Positions 1-9,617 of a DNA stretch of 64,000 nt are shown one piece after another. The position numbers were made by a program, and so were the translations under genes. Within the stretch, counting starts at the first letter, position 1, and every line of letters starts with the position of its first letter. The notes under the pieces were generated by a model. It searched no databases, was not told the origin of the DNA, and saw nothing but the letters and a program-made list of their open reading frames with translations. The DNA is from Methanolapillus africanus. GTDB lineage: Archaea > Halobacteriota > Methanosarcinia > Methanosarcinales > Methanosarcinaceae. The DNA lies in contig NZ_JAWDKD010000011.1 of the NCBI RefSeq assembly GCF_032714475.1, forward strand, positions 12,594-76,593. The letters are read 5' to 3'.

Positions 1-1720
1 AGATGGTTGTCATGTTCGCATAGTACGAACGCGTTCCGGCCGTGGTCGGTGTTATTTTGTTCAAATCCGTTCCAACGAAGATGTCATCCGGGTCAGCGAT
101 TTGATATAAATCAAATGAAGTCGCCGCGCCGGCCGGCACGTTTCCGGGCGTCACGGTCACCGTCACTTCTTGTCCGACGAAAGCGTGAGCGTTGCCGAGT
201 ACCAAAGTTGCAGTTGGAACTTGGTGAACGGTTAGTGTGAGGAGATCTGAAGTTGCCGTAACGGTTTTATCTCCCGTTCCGACGGTCACGGTGACGGAAT
301 AGTCATCTTCGTGGTCGGTTTCGTTCACGCTTGTGATGGTATATTGCGCTGTATTGCTGACGGTTCCGGTTGAATTGTTCCAAGTATAGGTCAGCCCGTC
401 GAGTTCTCCTACGTCGAATATGGCGAAATTTCCTTCAAAAACATTTGCCGGGGTAACGGTCGGTTGGTCAAGAACGATTAATTCGATGGAAATCGTATCG
501 GAATGTTCAGCGTCGCCGTCTGTCCCAGTCACTTTAAATTCATAGCTTCCGGCCATCTCTTTCGTAATCCCTGTCAATTGCAGCGGGTTGTTTGCGCCGC
601 GGGATTCGCCGCCAAAGAACCATTCGATTTCATAGTTGTCGATTTCGGGTGGAATTTCATTTAAGATGACTTCCATGTCAACCGAACCACCGTCAAAGAC
701 GACGTATTGCGTGGTTGTGTTTTCTTCATCGATGAAATCAATTGAAAAAACGTTCAAGTGAATTTGGGGAGAAGTAATTTCCTTGCCATTGATGGTGACG
801 GTTAATGTGTAATATCCGGTATAATCCGTTGTCAAGTCGGCAGCCTGAATCGTAACATTTTTTGTCGTTCCAAGAATGTTTCCGCTAACTTTTTTCCATT
901 CATAGCCGTCAGCGGTGACGTCTGTGCTAAAAGTCACATCATCTGAATTGGCGCCGAGACTGGCCGGCGCGACGGCCGGCGTCGGAAGAACCGTTAATTG
1001 AACCGGTGTTGATTCAACCCAATTGTTGAGGAAAGCAGGTCCTTGGCCGGTGATTTTCACTTTATAATAATACCCGTTATCCGCCGTTGCGGTTGTTAAT
1101 GTATATGTGGCGGACGTTGCATCCGGAATCAGCGTATAAGGTCCGGATGCTGTATCCGATTTGTACCATTGGTAAGCCATCCCTTCCGTTGTTTTCGGAA
1201 CGACGGTAAAAGAAGCCGGCATTCCGGCAAAGGCGATGGTGTTTTCCGGCTGGGTTAAAATTTCCGCTCTTTTGTAAACGTGGAGTGTTGCCACGTTTGA
1301 AGGTAAGTTGGATGTTCCGACGGTGACTTGGAATTTCATACCGTTCAGGTTTTTGGAATCACTGTTGGTGGTATTGATGGTCATCGTTGTTGTGGCCGCC
1401 GTGGGTGCCCAACTGCCCGGTCCGACTGTTATTGTTGCGCCAAGATCATTCACCGTTGTTGACTCATCCGGATACAATTTATCCAATGTTGTTGTTATGC
1501 TCGGATTTCCGTATTTCCAGGCAAAACCTGTTCCGGTTATCCAAAACACATCCGGACCGCCTCGAACTTCCAGGGAAATATCGTCTCCCTCAATCACATG
1601 GTAATCCGAACTCAAATTGGTATAAATGGACGCCGCCATCGCCGCATTCGGTACCAAAGCTAAAAAAGCGATCAATGAAATTAAAAGTAAAAAAGTAAAT
1701 CGTAAATTCTGTTTTGCCAT
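1..1720 (-). CDS. Ig-like-repeat cell-surface protein, C-terminus beyond window
   Basis: The minus-strand frame is open from an ATG at 1720 to the window edge (573 codons), so the gene is cut by the window, not broken. It starts with a classical signal peptide (about residues 1-31, MAKQ... then a hydrophobic stretch ending ...AAMAA). The rest is a series of about 80-100-residue beta-sandwich-like repeats with the YxW/YQWYK and G-x-Y-x-V signature of Ig-like or PKD-like domains, each with a phrase like AEILTQPENTIAF. The same phrase and repeat type occur in the next gene (2216-5092), so the two are tandem paralogues. Likely an exported surface adhesin or envelope protein; substrate or partner unknown. 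Confidence 0.75.
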   Translation of the reverse strand, partial: MAKQNLRFTFLLLISLIAFLALVPNAAMAASIYTNLSSDYHVIEGDDISLEVRGGPDVFWITGTGFAWKYGNPSITTTLDKLYPDESTTVNDLGATITVGPGSWAPTAATTTMTINTTNSDSKNLNGMKFQVTVGTSNLPSNVATLHVYKRAEILTQPENTIAFAGMPASFTVVPKTTEGMAYQWYKSDTASGPYTLIPDATSATYTLTTATADNGYYYKVKITGQGPAFLNNWVESTPVQLTVLPTPAVAPASLGANSDDVTFSTDVTADGYEWKKVSGNILGTTKNVTIQAADLTTDYTGYYTLTVTINGKEITSPQIHLNVFSIDFIDEENTTTQYVVFDGGSVDMEVILNEIPPEIDNYEIEWFFGGESRGANNPLQLTGITKEMAGSYEFKVTGTDGDAEHSDTISIELIVLDQPTVTPANVFEGNFAIFDVGELDGLTYTWNNSTGTVSNTAQYTITSVNETDHEDDYSVTVTVGTGDKTVTATSDLLTLTVHQVPTATLVLGNAHAFVGQEVTVTVTPGNVPAGAATSFDLYQIADPDDIFVGTDLNKITPTTAGTRSYYANMTTI

Positions 1721-2215
1721 TTGTAAACTCTCCCCTCATTCGATCATGTTTTCTCTGACTCACACCTTTTCAATGCGATTTTTTTATTCACGGGACCGTT
1801 TACACAAATTTGTTTTTTGGCGGGCGTTCCGCCGTTTATTTATTTCAGGTCCAATTCTTTTTTTAACAAAACTTCAACTTTTTTGACGAATTATATCTAT
1901 GTTTTAGTATAATTATATTTTAATAAATATACACTTCAAATAATAGTTATTTGGTGGTTTTGTTTTCATCAAAAAAACAAAAATTATACTATTTAAATTT
2001 TTATAATTATATATTAGTAGTTTCTGCCATCATATTGGATATGTAATTTTTTTTGTGATTTATGCCTCATTTTTGTAAAAAAGACTAAAAATTTGATTTG
2101 ATAGGTCCGTTTTCAATTTTAAAAACCAAAAAAAAGCCGGTGAAAGAAAATCTTTCATCGGCAACTGTTTTTATTGAGTTTTATTTTGTCTGTTTTTTTG
2201 TTGGCTTGTTTTTGT
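1721..2215. other. AT-rich spacer between two surface-protein genes
   Basis: No supported gene. It holds the promoter region of the gene that starts at 1720 (minus-strand TATA-like tracts around 1895-1935) and the terminator hairpin of the gene ending at 2216. The remainder is plain A/T-rich sequence. Confidence 0.6.
2136..2162 (-). terminator. Hairpin plus T-run after the 2216-5092 gene
   Basis: Twelve-base-pair stem (2136-2147 with 2151-2162, one G-T pair) with a three-base loop. Read on the minus strand it is followed by a run of eight T. It lies about 55 bases past the stop of the minus-strand surface-protein gene. Confidence 0.7.
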
Positions 2216-5092
2216 TTATTTCTTTCCGTCCCGTCCGACTTTGAATCCGACGCCGGCGGAAATCAACGCAATCGCGGCTGTAGCGATGATCCACCACATC
2301 CACGGGATTGACGCGGGCTGCTCAAATCCTTCGCCTGTATCTGTCACGTCCGGTGTTGGTTCCGGCGTTGGTTCCGGTGTGGTGACGGTCGGCTCGGGTG
2401 CAGGTCCGCTCATCGGAATGATTGTGGCTCCCCCAATTCCGCCGGATCCGCTCGGTGAATTTCTGTTCACGGTCAACGTGATCGGGTCCGATGTCGCCGA
2501 AGCGCCTCTTTGATTGGTTACAACAACCCGGTACTCTCCACCGTGGCTGAGAGCCGCGGACAAGATGCCGTAATCCGAGGAAGCGCCGACAGCTTCATAA
2601 TCCGATGTCGTTGCGTTCCATTTTTGCCATTCATAATTCAGATTGGCCCGGTATCCGGTGAAGAACCACACTTCCGTTCCTTCCTGAACCGTGTCGGACG
2701 GGTCGGCATATGGCTGGTCCAAAACAACCAAGCGGGCGGAAGCCGTCGCCTTGTTATCGTCGCGTGTGTCATACGGTCCAGTCACCACAACGATGTATGT
2801 TCCGCGTTCAGCCCGTGTGATTCCCGAAATTGTCAAGTCTTTCGTGGTCGCTCCGCTTATGGTGCTGTTATCGACGAGTGTGTTTGTAACATCAACGCTT
2901 CCTTTATACCATTGGTAAGTAAAGTAGCCGGTATCGTCTCTTCTCGCTTCAGCCGAAAAGGTCACGCTGTCGGGTTGTCCGTCAAACGCAACGGCGTTAA
3001 TCGGATTTGTTTTAATGATGGCGGCTCTGTTAACATCCAATGTCAGCGGGTCTGAAATGGCCGAGGATCCGTTAACAGTATCGGTGACAATAACGCAGTA
3101 GCTTCCGGCGGAATTCAATCTCACGGGATCAATGGTATATTCGTATCCGGTTGCGCCGACAATGTCTATGAAGCTACCATGTCTGTTTTCTTTCTGCCAT
3201 TGGTAAGTCCAAGATCCATTGTCTTCCGTTGCAAACGTCACAGTTTCTCCGGTCAAGGCTTCTTCCGGCGTGACGGTCGGTTCCGGAATCACGGTCAACG
3301 TCACCTCGTTGGACTCAATGACATTTCCAACGCCCTGTCCGGTGATTTGAACATAATACATGTTTGCGGCTTTGTCTTCAGTCGCTAGAAATTCCAAAAG
3401 ACTTTCATCAGCACCGGTAATTTCCACGTAGTTGATTCCGCCATCTGTAGATTCAAACCATTGATATGTGAATGGTGTTGCTACAACAACTGTGTCGTCC
3501 AGCGTCACTTCAAATCGTGCTTCCGTTCCGTCGAAAGCAATTGTGTTGATCGGTTGTTCGGTAATAACAGGTTTTTCATGAACGGTTAAGAGAACCGGAT
3601 CTGATTCTGTGAAGATTCCGTCACTGTTTGTCACTTTAACATAATAATTTCCGGAGTCTCCTGTGACTGCGTCCGTTAATTCAAATGGGTTGGCTGTTGA
3701 AACAGATGGTTCGGTCAAGTTATTCCACACAATCGTGTATTCCGTATTCGAAATTTCAACACCTTTCACCGTTTTCACAACGAATGTCGCGTTGCCGTCT
3801 TCTCCGATTTCATCCGGCGTGACGGTCGGTTGTTCGAGAACGGTCAATGTTAAGGCGATTGTGTCGTAAGTGCTGCCTGCTCCTTGCGCAAGGACGAAGT
3901 AAATGCCGTCGTCAGCAGCGGTAGCGTTGGTGATGACAAGTTCGGTTTCGGTGGGTCCGTTTGGTATCACGTTTCCGTCTTTGGACCACACATAATTTTG
4001 GACGTTGTCTGCGGCAACTGTCATTGTAATATCATTGCCAATTCCTTCAAAGACAACATAATTTTGAATGGTGTCGTCTCGGTTAATCAAAGCCGCTTGA
4101 TAAACTTCCAAAGCCACCGGTCCGATTTCAATACTCTTACCATTGGCTGTAACGACAACGCTGTAAGTTCCGGTGTCATCTGTCAGATTCACCTGACTAA
4201 TCGTATGTGAAATGGCTGTGATTCCGGAAATGTCCGATCCATCTTTTTTCCATTGGTATGTTGCACCGGGTGCGTCAACAACGGTGAAATTGACTTCAGA
4301 ATTCTCCAAAGCTCTGACCGGTCTTGTTGAAGTTGATATGCCGTTTATTTTTACTTCTATCGACGGTCGGTCCATCACAGTCAATGTGGTTGTTGCGGAA
4401 GTGACGTTGTTTCCGCCGGTCACTTTTGCGTCACCTTCGCCGATGATCTTGACATAATAAGTTGCACTATTGTCTGTAGTTTTGTTGGCTGTAAATTCAT
4501 AAACTCTGGCCGTTGCATCCGGAATTGCTGTTCCGTTTTTGTACCATTGATAAGTCATGCCGGTTGCGGTCTCAGGCGTCACGGAAAGAACGACTTTGGT
4601 TCCGTCAAAGGCATAGGTCGGTGTGCCAAGATCTGTTAGGATTTCGGCTTTATTGTAAACTGTTAAAGTAGCAGGACCGGTGTCTGTTTCATCTCCACCA
4701 ATTCTTGCTCTGAGTTGTGCTCCATCCCATGTTTTTGGCACATTTGATATAGTTAATGTAGATGTTCGTTCATTGTTTCCGCCAGTTGTTGAAATTTTTA
4801 TGGTTGCTCCTTCTTTGGTATATGTTCCGTTTTCGCGGTTATTGGAAACATTTGTCCAGCTCCCCTCATTCAATTTATATTGCCAGTAAAAGCCCGTACC
4901 TAAGTCAACCCATAGGCCGGTTGTCGTATTACCCTTTGCAATAAAAGTTGCGGTTCCACTGACAAGAATTTCTGCATTGGCCGGATGTTGGTCCACCGTT
5001 GCACCCAAAGCTGTTCCCGGCACCATTGACAACAACAGCGCCAACGTCAAAATGACGATGAATAATCTTTTGTAAATCGATTTTTGAATCAT
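2216..5092 (-). CDS. Large Ig-like-repeat surface protein with C-terminal membrane anchor
   Basis: A 958-residue protein. The start is placed at the ATG at 5092, giving MIQKSIYKRLF and a signal peptide at once; the frame extends to a TTG at 5125 but that would bury the signal peptide. About nine Ig-like repeats follow, each with a YQWYK or YTWQ-type strand and a G-x-Y-x-V end strand. After them come a Pro/Thr/Glu-rich linker (PEPTPEPTPDV), one membrane segment (about residues 925-950) and a basic end (GRDGKK). This is the layout of a surface protein held by a C-terminal transmembrane helix. Paralogue of the truncated gene at 1-1720. Function inferred only as envelope or adhesion. Confidence 0.8.
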   Translation of the reverse strand: MIQKSIYKRLFIVILTLALLLSMVPGTALGATVDQHPANAEILVSGTATFIAKGNTTTGLWVDLGTGFYWQYKLNEGSWTNVSNNRENGTYTKEGATIKISTTGGNNERTSTLTISNVPKTWDGAQLRARIGGDETDTGPATLTVYNKAEILTDLGTPTYAFDGTKVVLSVTPETATGMTYQWYKNGTAIPDATARVYEFTANKTTDNSATYYVKIIGEGDAKVTGGNNVTSATTTLTVMDRPSIEVKINGISTSTRPVRALENSEVNFTVVDAPGATYQWKKDGSDISGITAISHTISQVNLTDDTGTYSVVVTANGKSIEIGPVALEVYQAALINRDDTIQNYVVFEGIGNDITMTVAADNVQNYVWSKDGNVIPNGPTETELVITNATAADDGIYFVLAQGAGSTYDTIALTLTVLEQPTVTPDEIGEDGNATFVVKTVKGVEISNTEYTIVWNNLTEPSVSTANPFELTDAVTGDSGNYYVKVTNSDGIFTESDPVLLTVHEKPVITEQPINTIAFDGTEARFEVTLDDTVVVATPFTYQWFESTDGGINYVEITGADESLLEFLATEDKAANMYYVQITGQGVGNVIESNEVTLTVIPEPTVTPEEALTGETVTFATEDNGSWTYQWQKENRHGSFIDIVGATGYEYTIDPVRLNSAGSYCVIVTDTVNGSSAISDPLTLDVNRAAIIKTNPINAVAFDGQPDSVTFSAEARRDDTGYFTYQWYKGSVDVTNTLVDNSTISGATTKDLTISGITRAERGTYIVVVTGPYDTRDDNKATASARLVVLDQPYADPSDTVQEGTEVWFFTGYRANLNYEWQKWNATTSDYEAVGASSDYGILSAALSHGGEYRVVVTNQRGASATSDPITLTVNRNSPSGSGGIGGATIIPMSGPAPEPTVTTPEPTPEPTPDVTDTGEGFEQPASIPWMWWIIATAAIALISAGVGFKVGRDGKK

Positions 5093-5494
5093 ATTAACAC
5101 ACACACTAAAGTTTAATTCCCTCAAAATTTTATGACTTGTATAAATTTTTACAATCTATAAAATTTCTTTTAACTTTATAAAAAATGTATAACTTCCACA
5201 AAAAATATAATTATACATTTTTTATACTGATGATATTTTTAATTTAATGGATATTTATTTGTTTTCAAAAAACAGCATTTATTATAATGAATATATATTT
5301 ACAATGACGATGCAACATTTTTTAAATAATTATTTATACATATAATTATTCATCAATCAAAAATTATAATCATCAGTTGACATTATTTTTTAATTTTGTT
5401 CATCTCGTCACTTTTCTTTTTTCCCGCCGTCATGTCTGCCAAACTTTTGCCCGAAAATCTTTAAATATAACTTATCACATTGTCCATCCGTCTT
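5093..5494. other. AT-rich spacer
   Basis: No gene seen. Very A/T-rich to about 5400. A TATA-like tract at 5459-5470 (TTTAAATATAAC) is placed to start a plus-strand transcript at about 5490, just before the candidate RNA. Confidence 0.5.
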
Positions 5495-5700
5495 ACTTAT
5501 TAACAACGCAGGGAAAAACCCCGCATTGTTAGTTTTAATCCGGTGAGAAGTGTAGGAACAACATAAGTGTCAGGGCCAATTCGAAAGAAAGCCCGTTTCC
5601 GTCTGTCCGATTCAAGAATCGTTGACGGAAAAACACGAAAATGTTATTGATTTCATCAATATTTTTCGTTGTCGATGTTGCGGATTAAAAACTAAAGAAG
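5495..5700 (+). ncRNA. Candidate structured RNA upstream of the ribosomal protein cluster
   Basis: A long-range closing stem pairs 5529-5542 with 5681-5695 (14 base pairs, one bulge). Inside it are three further stems: GGGC/GCCC (about 5573-5594), TTCCGTC/GACGGAA (about 5597-5629) and a longer one around 5635-5670 (CGAAAAT...ATTTTTCG with ATTGAT/ATCAAT inside). A separate hairpin sits just upstream (5502-5530, GC-rich). A TATA-like box lies at 5459-5470. It matches no RNA family I can recognise. It may be an independent RNA or a leader for uL3, whose start is about 260 bases further on. A short frame in the same place ends in a Cys-rich FRCRCCG stretch, so a gene remnant is the main alternative. 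Confidence 0.4.
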
Positions 5701-5956
5701 GCAATTGATTCATGTTTTATTTTCGGGTGCCGGAAACTCTCAAGCGAAAAAGACCGGTTTTCTAAAATATCGCCGTCAGTTGCGCTCAATTCAAATCACG
5801 TGTCGGATTTGTATCATATATTATATGGTGCGTCCGTCTGACAAACAGCGATTGAATTTGGCTTGCCGCTCTTTAATTTTGATCATTCATCATTTGACCT
5901 GTTGTTTTTGCTCCCGGTGATTTTAAGATAAAAATCAAACCAAAAGGAGTCAAAAA
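5701..5956. promoter_or_regulatory. Upstream region of the ribosomal protein cluster
   Basis: No convincing gene. A TATA-like tract (CATATATTATATGG) at about 5815-5828 and the ribosome-binding site AAAGGAG at 5942-5948 serve uL3. Confidence 0.45.
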
Positions 5957-6970
5957 ATGTCAAGCATACACAGACCCGATAGAGGTTCACGTGCATTCAG
6001 CCCTCGCAAGAGAGCAAAAAGCCCGGTGCCGAAATTCAGGTCCTGGCCCGCAAAAGAAGGCCAGCCGAAATTACAGGCATTTGCAGGATACAAAGCCGGT
6101 ATGACTCACGTTATCATGATCGATGATAGCAAGACGAGCCTTACCGCCGGTATGGAAATCGCGGTCCCCGTGACCGTCATTGAAACCCCGGCTATCCATG
6201 TGGCCGCCATTCGCGCCTACGTCAAAGAAATCGGCGGCGAAGTGGCCGGCGCTGAAGCCTGGACCACCAACTTGCAGCCCGAATTATCCAGAAGACTGCG
6301 CGTCCCGAAAACTGACAAATCCGCCGAAGCCCTCGCCAAAATCGAGGACCTCATTTCGAAAGGCGAAGTGACCGACATCCGCGTCGTCACCTACACCACC
6401 CCCAAAGCGGTGGCCAGCATTCCGAAAAAGGTTCCCGACGTTATGGAAACCGGAATCAGCGGCAAAGACGTCAAAGCCAAATTCGACTACGCCAAAACCA
6501 TCCTCGGCAGCGAAATCCGCGTGACCGACGTTTTCAAGAACGGAAACTTCGTCGACGCCGCGGCCATCACAACCGGAAAAGGAACACAAGGTCCGGTTAA
6601 GAGATGGGGCATTGCGAAAATGAAAGGAAAACACTCCAGACAAGGCAGCTTGAGACAAATCGGTACCCTTGGTCCCTGGCACCCGGACCACGTTATGTGG
6701 CAAACCCCGCAAATGGGTCAAGTCGGATACCACCAGAGAACAGAATACAACAAACGCATTTTAAAGATCGGCGAAAACGGAGACGACGTTACTCCGGCAG
6801 GCGGATTCATTAACTACGGTTTGGTCAGCGGCGAATACATCCTCGTGAAAGGAAGCGTCCCGGGCCCGTCCAAAAGATTGATCCGTTTCAGAGACCCGGT
6901 CAGATACCACAAAGCACAACCGGCAGAACCGCAAATTCTCCACATCAGTGTGCAGTCTCAACAAGGGTGA
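5957..6970 (+). CDS. rpl3: Ribosomal protein uL3
   Basis: Large-subunit protein uL3, 337 residues, the usual length for the archaeal/eukaryotic form. It begins MSSIHRPDRGSRAFSPRKRA, typical of archaeal L3, and carries the conserved core with GTQGPVKRWG and HPDHVMWQTPQMGQ, the region that reaches the peptidyl transferase centre. A good AAAGGAG site lies 9 bases before the ATG. It is the first gene of a nineteen-gene run in the standard archaeal order and is probably the entry point of the main transcript. Confidence 0.97.
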   Translation: MSSIHRPDRGSRAFSPRKRAKSPVPKFRSWPAKEGQPKLQAFAGYKAGMTHVIMIDDSKTSLTAGMEIAVPVTVIETPAIHVAAIRAYVKEIGGEVAGAEAWTTNLQPELSRRLRVPKTDKSAEALAKIEDLISKGEVTDIRVVTYTTPKAVASIPKKVPDVMETGISGKDVKAKFDYAKTILGSEIRVTDVFKNGNFVDAAAITTGKGTQGPVKRWGIAKMKGKHSRQGSLRQIGTLGPWHPDHVMWQTPQMGQVGYHQRTEYNKRILKIGENGDDVTPAGGFINYGLVSGEYILVKGSVPGPSKRLIRFRDPVRYHKAQPAEPQILHISVQSQQG

Positions 6971-6975
6971 TATTC

Positions 6976-7749
6976 ATGGTCGCAGCAAAAATTTTAGACT
7001 TATCCGGTCAACCGGTCGGGGAAATTGAACTTCCGTCCGTCTTTTTTGAAGACTACCGCCCGGACTTGATCAAGAAGGCCGTTTTGGCCGCCCAAGCAAA
7101 CAGAAGACACCCCTACGGTCCGACTCTTTACGCCGGTATGCAAACATCCGCAACAGGCTGGGGTTCCGGACGCGGTGCTTCCCACGTTCCGAGAATTGTC
7201 AACGGTTCCCGCGCAGCCCGCATTCCGCACGCCAAAGGCGGAAGAGCAGCCCACCCGCCGAAACCGGAAACCGACTACTCTGAAAAAGTGAACAAAAAAG
7301 AAAGACGCCTCGCCATCCGCTCGGCCATCGCAGCCACCTGCAGCGAAGATTTAGTCATCACCAGAGGACACATCTTCATGACGGAAGACTTGCCGATCGT
7401 CGCCGACGATGCTTTTGAAGGCCTTTCCAAAACCAAGGACGTCATCTCCTTCTTCGAAGCCATCGGCGTTTACGAAGACGTGATGCGCGCCAAACTCGGA
7501 AGAAACATCCGGGCCGGACGCGGAAAGATGCGCGGACGCAAATACAAGAACAGAAAAAGCCTCCTTGTCGTGACCGGCGATGAAGCAGCCGTTTCCCGCG
7601 CTGCCCGCAACTTGTCCGGTGTTGACATCGCAACCGTTTCCGAGCTCAACGCGGAACTTTTGGCCCCCGGAACACATGCCGGAAGACTCACCGTCTGGAC
7701 CAAATCCGCCATTATGAAACTCGCTGAAAAAGAAGGTGTTATGGAATGA
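6976..7749 (+). CDS. rpl4: Ribosomal protein uL4
   Basis: Large-subunit protein uL4 (257 residues, archaeal size) lining the exit tunnel. The long loop is visible as TSATGWGSGRGASHVPRI. The start is set at ATG 6976, five bases after the uL3 stop, with AAGGGTG as ribosome-binding site; a GTG at 6967 would overlap uL3. It overlaps the uL23 start, suggesting translational coupling. Confidence 0.96.
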   Translation: MVAAKILDLSGQPVGEIELPSVFFEDYRPDLIKKAVLAAQANRRHPYGPTLYAGMQTSATGWGSGRGASHVPRIVNGSRAARIPHAKGGRAAHPPKPETDYSEKVNKKERRLAIRSAIAATCSEDLVITRGHIFMTEDLPIVADDAFEGLSKTKDVISFFEAIGVYEDVMRAKLGRNIRAGRGKMRGRKYKNRKSLLVVTGDEAAVSRAARNLSGVDIATVSELNAELLAPGTHAGRLTVWTKSAIMKLAEKEGVME

Positions 7750-7994
7750 TGTCGGTTCAATATCCGTTCATTACTGAAAAGGCCATGTTCCACATGGAAG
7801 ACAGCAAACTTCAAGTCATCGTTGATACCCGCGCCAACAAGCAAAAGATCAAAAAAGACGTCGAGGAACTTTACGGATTTAAAGTTGCCAGCGTCCGCAC
7901 AATGACCACCATGAAGGGGCAGAAAAAAGCAATTATCACATTCGAGAAGTCTGAAGCCGCAAACGAAATTGCAACCAGACTCGGACTCGCATAA
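7746..7994 (+). CDS. rpl23: Ribosomal protein uL23
   Basis: Large-subunit protein uL23, 82 residues. It sits at the tunnel exit and is a docking site for the signal recognition particle and SecY. The family core is clear: PFITEKAMFHMED at the N-terminus and KKDVEELYGFKVASVRT in the middle. Its start overlaps the end of uL4 (ATG at 7746, TGA of uL4 at 7747); the adjacent ATG at 7749 is equally possible. Confidence 0.95.
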   Translation: MMSVQYPFITEKAMFHMEDSKLQVIVDTRANKQKIKKDVEELYGFKVASVRTMTTMKGQKKAIITFEKSEAANEIATRLGLA

Positions 7995-8004
7995 GGTGGT
8001 TAAG

Positions 8005-8721
8005 ATGGGTAAACGAATTATCGCACAGAGAAGAGGTAAGGGAAGTCCGACTTTCACCGCCCCGTCTCACAAATTTAAAGCAGAACTCATGCATCCGGCC
8101 GTTCCCGCAGGCGAGACGCTCAAAGGAACCGTCATTGATGTCGAACACGACACCGCCCGGGCTGCTCCGATCATCAAAGTCTTCTTTGACGATGGAAAAT
8201 CCCAGTTGATTATCGCAACAGAAGGCGTTGCCGTCGGTCAGATCATCGAATGCGGCCCCGCTGCAGAAGTGAAAGCCGGAAACATTCTTCCGGTCGGAAA
8301 GATTCCGGAAGGTATCTTGGTGTGCAACATTGAAGGCAAGCCGAACGACGGTGGAAAATTCACCCGCTCGTCCGGAACATACGCCACAGTCGTCGCGCAC
8401 GAGGACAACAGAACATCCGTTCAAATGCCGTCCGGTCAAATGAAGTGGTTCAATCCCGAGTGCCGCGCCGTTATCGGTGTCGTCGCAGGCGGCGGACGTG
8501 TTGAAAAACCGTTCCTCAAAGCCGGTAAAGTGTACCACAAGATGAAGGTTCGCGCCAAGAGATTCCCCCGTGTCAGAGGAGTGGCCATGAACCCGAGAGA
8601 CCACCCGTTCGGTGGCGGTAACAGGCAACACCCGTGCCGCTCCACAACGGTCAGCAGAAACGCACCGCCGGGCGCAAAAGTCGGTCACATCGCCGCACGC
8701 AGAACCGGAAAGAAACGTTAA
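8005..8721 (+). CDS. rpl2: Ribosomal protein uL2
   Basis: Large-subunit protein uL2, 238 residues, the archaeal length. It is needed for subunit joining and peptidyl transfer. MGKRIIAQRRGKGSPTF opens the protein and the conserved C-terminal MNPRDHPFGGGNRQHP motif is present at about residues 194-209, containing the functionally important histidine. Start set at ATG 8005 because AAGGTGG lies 5 bases before it. Confidence 0.97.
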   Translation: MGKRIIAQRRGKGSPTFTAPSHKFKAELMHPAVPAGETLKGTVIDVEHDTARAAPIIKVFFDDGKSQLIIATEGVAVGQIIECGPAAEVKAGNILPVGKIPEGILVCNIEGKPNDGGKFTRSSGTYATVVAHEDNRTSVQMPSGQMKWFNPECRAVIGVVAGGGRVEKPFLKAGKVYHKMKVRAKRFPRVRGVAMNPRDHPFGGGNRQHPCRSTTVSRNAPPGAKVGHIAARRTGKKR

Positions 8722-8733
8722 AGGGTGATTCAA

Positions 8734-9150
8734 ATGGCAGCAAAGAAAACAGGTTCATCAAGATTACCGAAGCGTAAGGGTGAGTTCACCTACCGCGGAA
8801 AAACCATTGCGGAACTTCAGGCGCTCAGCGTCGAAGAATTCGCGGAACTCCTTCCGTCCAGGGAGAGAAGATCGATTACAAGAGGATTGACCGAAGTCCA
8901 AAAGAAGGCCCTTGCGGACATGCGGGCCGGCAAAGAAGTCAGAACCCACACACGGACTATGATTATCTTACCGGAAATGGTTGGAAAAACCGTCAATGTG
9001 TACGATGGCAAAAAGTTCATCGCCATTGAAATCCAGCCGGAAATGGTGGCTCACCGCTTTGGTGAGTTCGCGCCGACCAGATCCAGAGTTTCCCACGGAA
9101 GCGCCGGTGTCGGAGCCACACGTTCCAGTAAATTCGTTCCGTTGAAGTGA
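8734..9150 (+). CDS. rps19: Ribosomal protein uS19
   Basis: Small-subunit head protein uS19 (138 residues). The archaeal form has an N-terminal extension; the conserved body shows RTHTRTMIILPEMVGKTVNV and GEFAPTRSRVSHGSAGVGAT. Start at ATG 8734 with GGGTG upstream; a GTG at 8725 in frame is less likely. Part of the continuous ribosomal operon. Confidence 0.95.
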   Translation: MAAKKTGSSRLPKRKGEFTYRGKTIAELQALSVEEFAELLPSRERRSITRGLTEVQKKALADMRAGKEVRTHTRTMIILPEMVGKTVNVYDGKKFIAIEIQPEMVAHRFGEFAPTRSRVSHGSAGVGATRSSKFVPLK

Positions 9151-9160
9151 GGATGATAAC

Positions 9161-9616
9161 ATGGGAAGACTTAATTACTCCACAATCGCCATTCCGGAGA
9201 ACAGCTCCAAGGCAATGGCCTCCGAACTTCACATCTCCTTCAAAAAGACACGTGAAATTTGCCACCACATTCAGGGTATGAAAGTGACGCAAGCACGCGC
9301 CTTTTTAGAAGACGTCGTCTTACAAAAGCAAGCCGTTCCGTTCAAGAGATTTACGGAAGGCGCCGGCCACAAGAGAGGTCCGATGGCAGCCGGAAGATAT
9401 CCGGTCAACGCCTCGATTGAAATGTTAAAACTCCTCAAAAACGCGGAAAGCAATGCCGAATACAAAGGCCTTGAACCGTCCCGGATGTTCATTTCAACCG
9501 CTCTTGCAAACCGCGGTCGAACCATTCGCGGCTTTTTCCCGCGCGCCCGCGGACGTGCGTCCCCGAAAAATACCGAAACCGTGAACATCGAATTGATTTT
9601 AAGCGAGGTGCAATAA
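9161..9616 (+). CDS. rpl22: Ribosomal protein uL22
   Basis: Large-subunit tunnel protein uL22, 151 residues. It shows the SSKAMASELHISFKKTREIC opening and the tip-loop and C-terminal strand (PRARGRASPKNTETVNIEL). GAGGATGATAAC before the ATG gives the ribosome-binding site. It ends one base before the uS3 start. Confidence 0.95.
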   Translation: MGRLNYSTIAIPENSSKAMASELHISFKKTREICHHIQGMKVTQARAFLEDVVLQKQAVPFKRFTEGAGHKRGPMAAGRYPVNASIEMLKLLKNAESNAEYKGLEPSRMFISTALANRGRTIRGFFPRARGRASPKNTETVNIELILSEVQ

Positions 9617-9617
9617 T

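Noticed and set aside
5555..5714. Zinc-ribbon protein remnant ending FRCRCCGLKTKEGN
   Set aside because: Short, no start, and it overlaps the stems of the RNA candidate; kept as an alternative explanation only.
5705..5920. Small ORF of 71 residues before uL3
   Set aside because: No ribosome-binding site, no recognisable motif, and it crosses the presumed promoter.
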